The translations under genes and the position numbers were made by a program. From Acidimicrobiales bacterium (GTDB lineage: Bacteria; Actinomycetota; Acidimicrobiia; Acidimicrobiales; SZUA-35): DNA of 64,000 bases. Numbering within the stretch: the stretch's first letter is position 1; the number at the start of each line of letters is the position of its first letter. Shown here piece by piece: positions 63,543 through 64,000 of this stretch. The notes beneath the pieces were generated by a model. It did no database searches. It was not told the DNA's origin and saw nothing but the letters and a program-made list of their open reading frames with translations. Where the stretch lies: the NCBI GenBank assembly GCA_028285495.1, contig JANQPB010000009.1:1-64000 (forward strand), read 5' to 3'.

Positions 63543-64000
63543 TCAGACCCGGCGCATCACGGTGACCACCCGGCCATAGATCTGGACCTCGTCCGGGGCG
63601 AACTCCATCGGCTCGAGGTCCGGGTTGGCCGGTAGCAGCACCACCCGGCCCCGCTTGGCCGTGTAGGTCTTCACCGTCGCCTCGTCGCCGGGGATGCCGG
63701 CCACGACGATGTCGCCGTTGTCGGCCGTCGTCTGCACCCGGGCCACCACGTAGTCACCGTCGAGGATGCCGGCCTCGATCATCGAGTCGCCCCGGACGGT
63801 CAGCATGAAGAGGTCACCGTCGCCCGTCAGGTCGGTCGGGACCGGCAGCATCTCCTCGATGTGCTCCTGGGCGAGGACGTCGGTGCCGGCTGCGACCTGG
63901 CCGACGAGTGGGACGTGTCGGAACTGGCGCCGCTCGACCTCGACGGCGCCGCTCACCGGGTCCCACATCACCTTGAGGGCCCGCGGCTTCGACGGGTCTC
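63543..64000 (-). CDS. lexA: LexA repressor, C-terminal part (cut by window end)
   Basis: SOS master repressor; only the last 152 residues or so are in the window. The hinge-cleavage Ala-Gly is in GQVAAGTDVLAQE, the catalytic Ser in VRGDSMIEAGILDGDYVV and the Lys in ATVKTYTAKRGR. The segment DPSKPRALKV before it matches the normal LexA hinge. The N-terminal DNA-binding domain and start lie beyond base 64000. It presumably controls the operator in the recA promoter, and its own operator cannot be seen here. Confidence 0.95.
   Translation of the reverse strand, partial: DPSKPRALKVMWDPVSGAVEVERRQFRHVPLVGQVAAGTDVLAQEHIEEMLPVPTDLTGDGDLFMLTVRGDSMIEAGILDGDYVVARVQTTADNGDIVVAGIPGDEATVKTYTAKRGRVVLLPANPDLEPMEFAPDEVQIYGRVVTVMRRV

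Overview
The window is a GC-rich, gene-dense chromosomal segment of an actinobacterium. High G+C, frequent GTG starts, 1-8 bp gene overlaps, F420-type LLM and CYP families and the gene order ftsK, rimO, pgsA, cinA, recA, miaB, miaA, dapF, hflX, lexA all point that way. The order is the usual actinobacterial one, but unrelated genes interrupt it and recA faces the other way. An Acidimicrobiia-like lineage is plausible but inferred, not proven.

Layout. 0.2-9.5 kb: ftsK, a CaCA antiporter, an SMP-30 protein, a CopC-domain protein, then rimO-pgsA-cinA. 9.5-15.3 kb: ilvE, an LLM oxidoreductase, a CBS-less IMPDH/GMPR-like gene with a downstream lipoprotein, and recA with a LexA operator in its promoter. 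15.5-19.5 kb: an ABC-2 exporter operon with an MFS gene. 19.5-27 kb: accessory catabolic genes, namely an orphan molybdenum hydroxylase large subunit, an orphan DppB-type permease, a Baeyer-Villiger monooxygenase and an acyl-CoA synthetase. 27-34.5 kb: a heterodimeric ABC exporter, a P450, an AraC/DJ-1 regulator and an MFS transporter. 34.5-38.3 kb: a methyltransferase, an MDR reductase and a TetR-controlled divergent pair. 38.3-43.4 kb: rnz, zwf-glk-pgl and a membrane-anchored EEP phosphatase/nuclease. 43.7-50.8 kb: miaB, a hydrolase/NuoF-like pair and LysR/ino1. 50.9-62.2 kb: an APH-like protein, miaA-dapF-hflX-dapC, a SnoaL-FMO fusion, dapD, dapE and a CoA-transferase, so four late lysine/diaminopimelate genes sit together. 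62.6-64 kb: a ferritin-like protein and the C-terminal part of lexA, which runs off the window.

Regulation visible in sequence. About twenty starts lie 6-8 bases after a TAnnnT -10 hexamer, the signature of leaderless transcription. recA carries a perfect CGAACRNRYGTTCG LexA box between its -35 and -10. Two AT-rich intergenic islands (TetR pair, LysR/ino1) hold strong sigma-70-like promoters. No rRNA, tRNA, insertion sequence, prophage or CRISPR array was seen. I found no clear new multi-gene system. The most interesting points are the leaderless pattern, the FtsK C-terminal tail, a structured hairpin behind recA, several enzymes lacking canonical catalytic or metal motifs, and two frameshifted gene relics.
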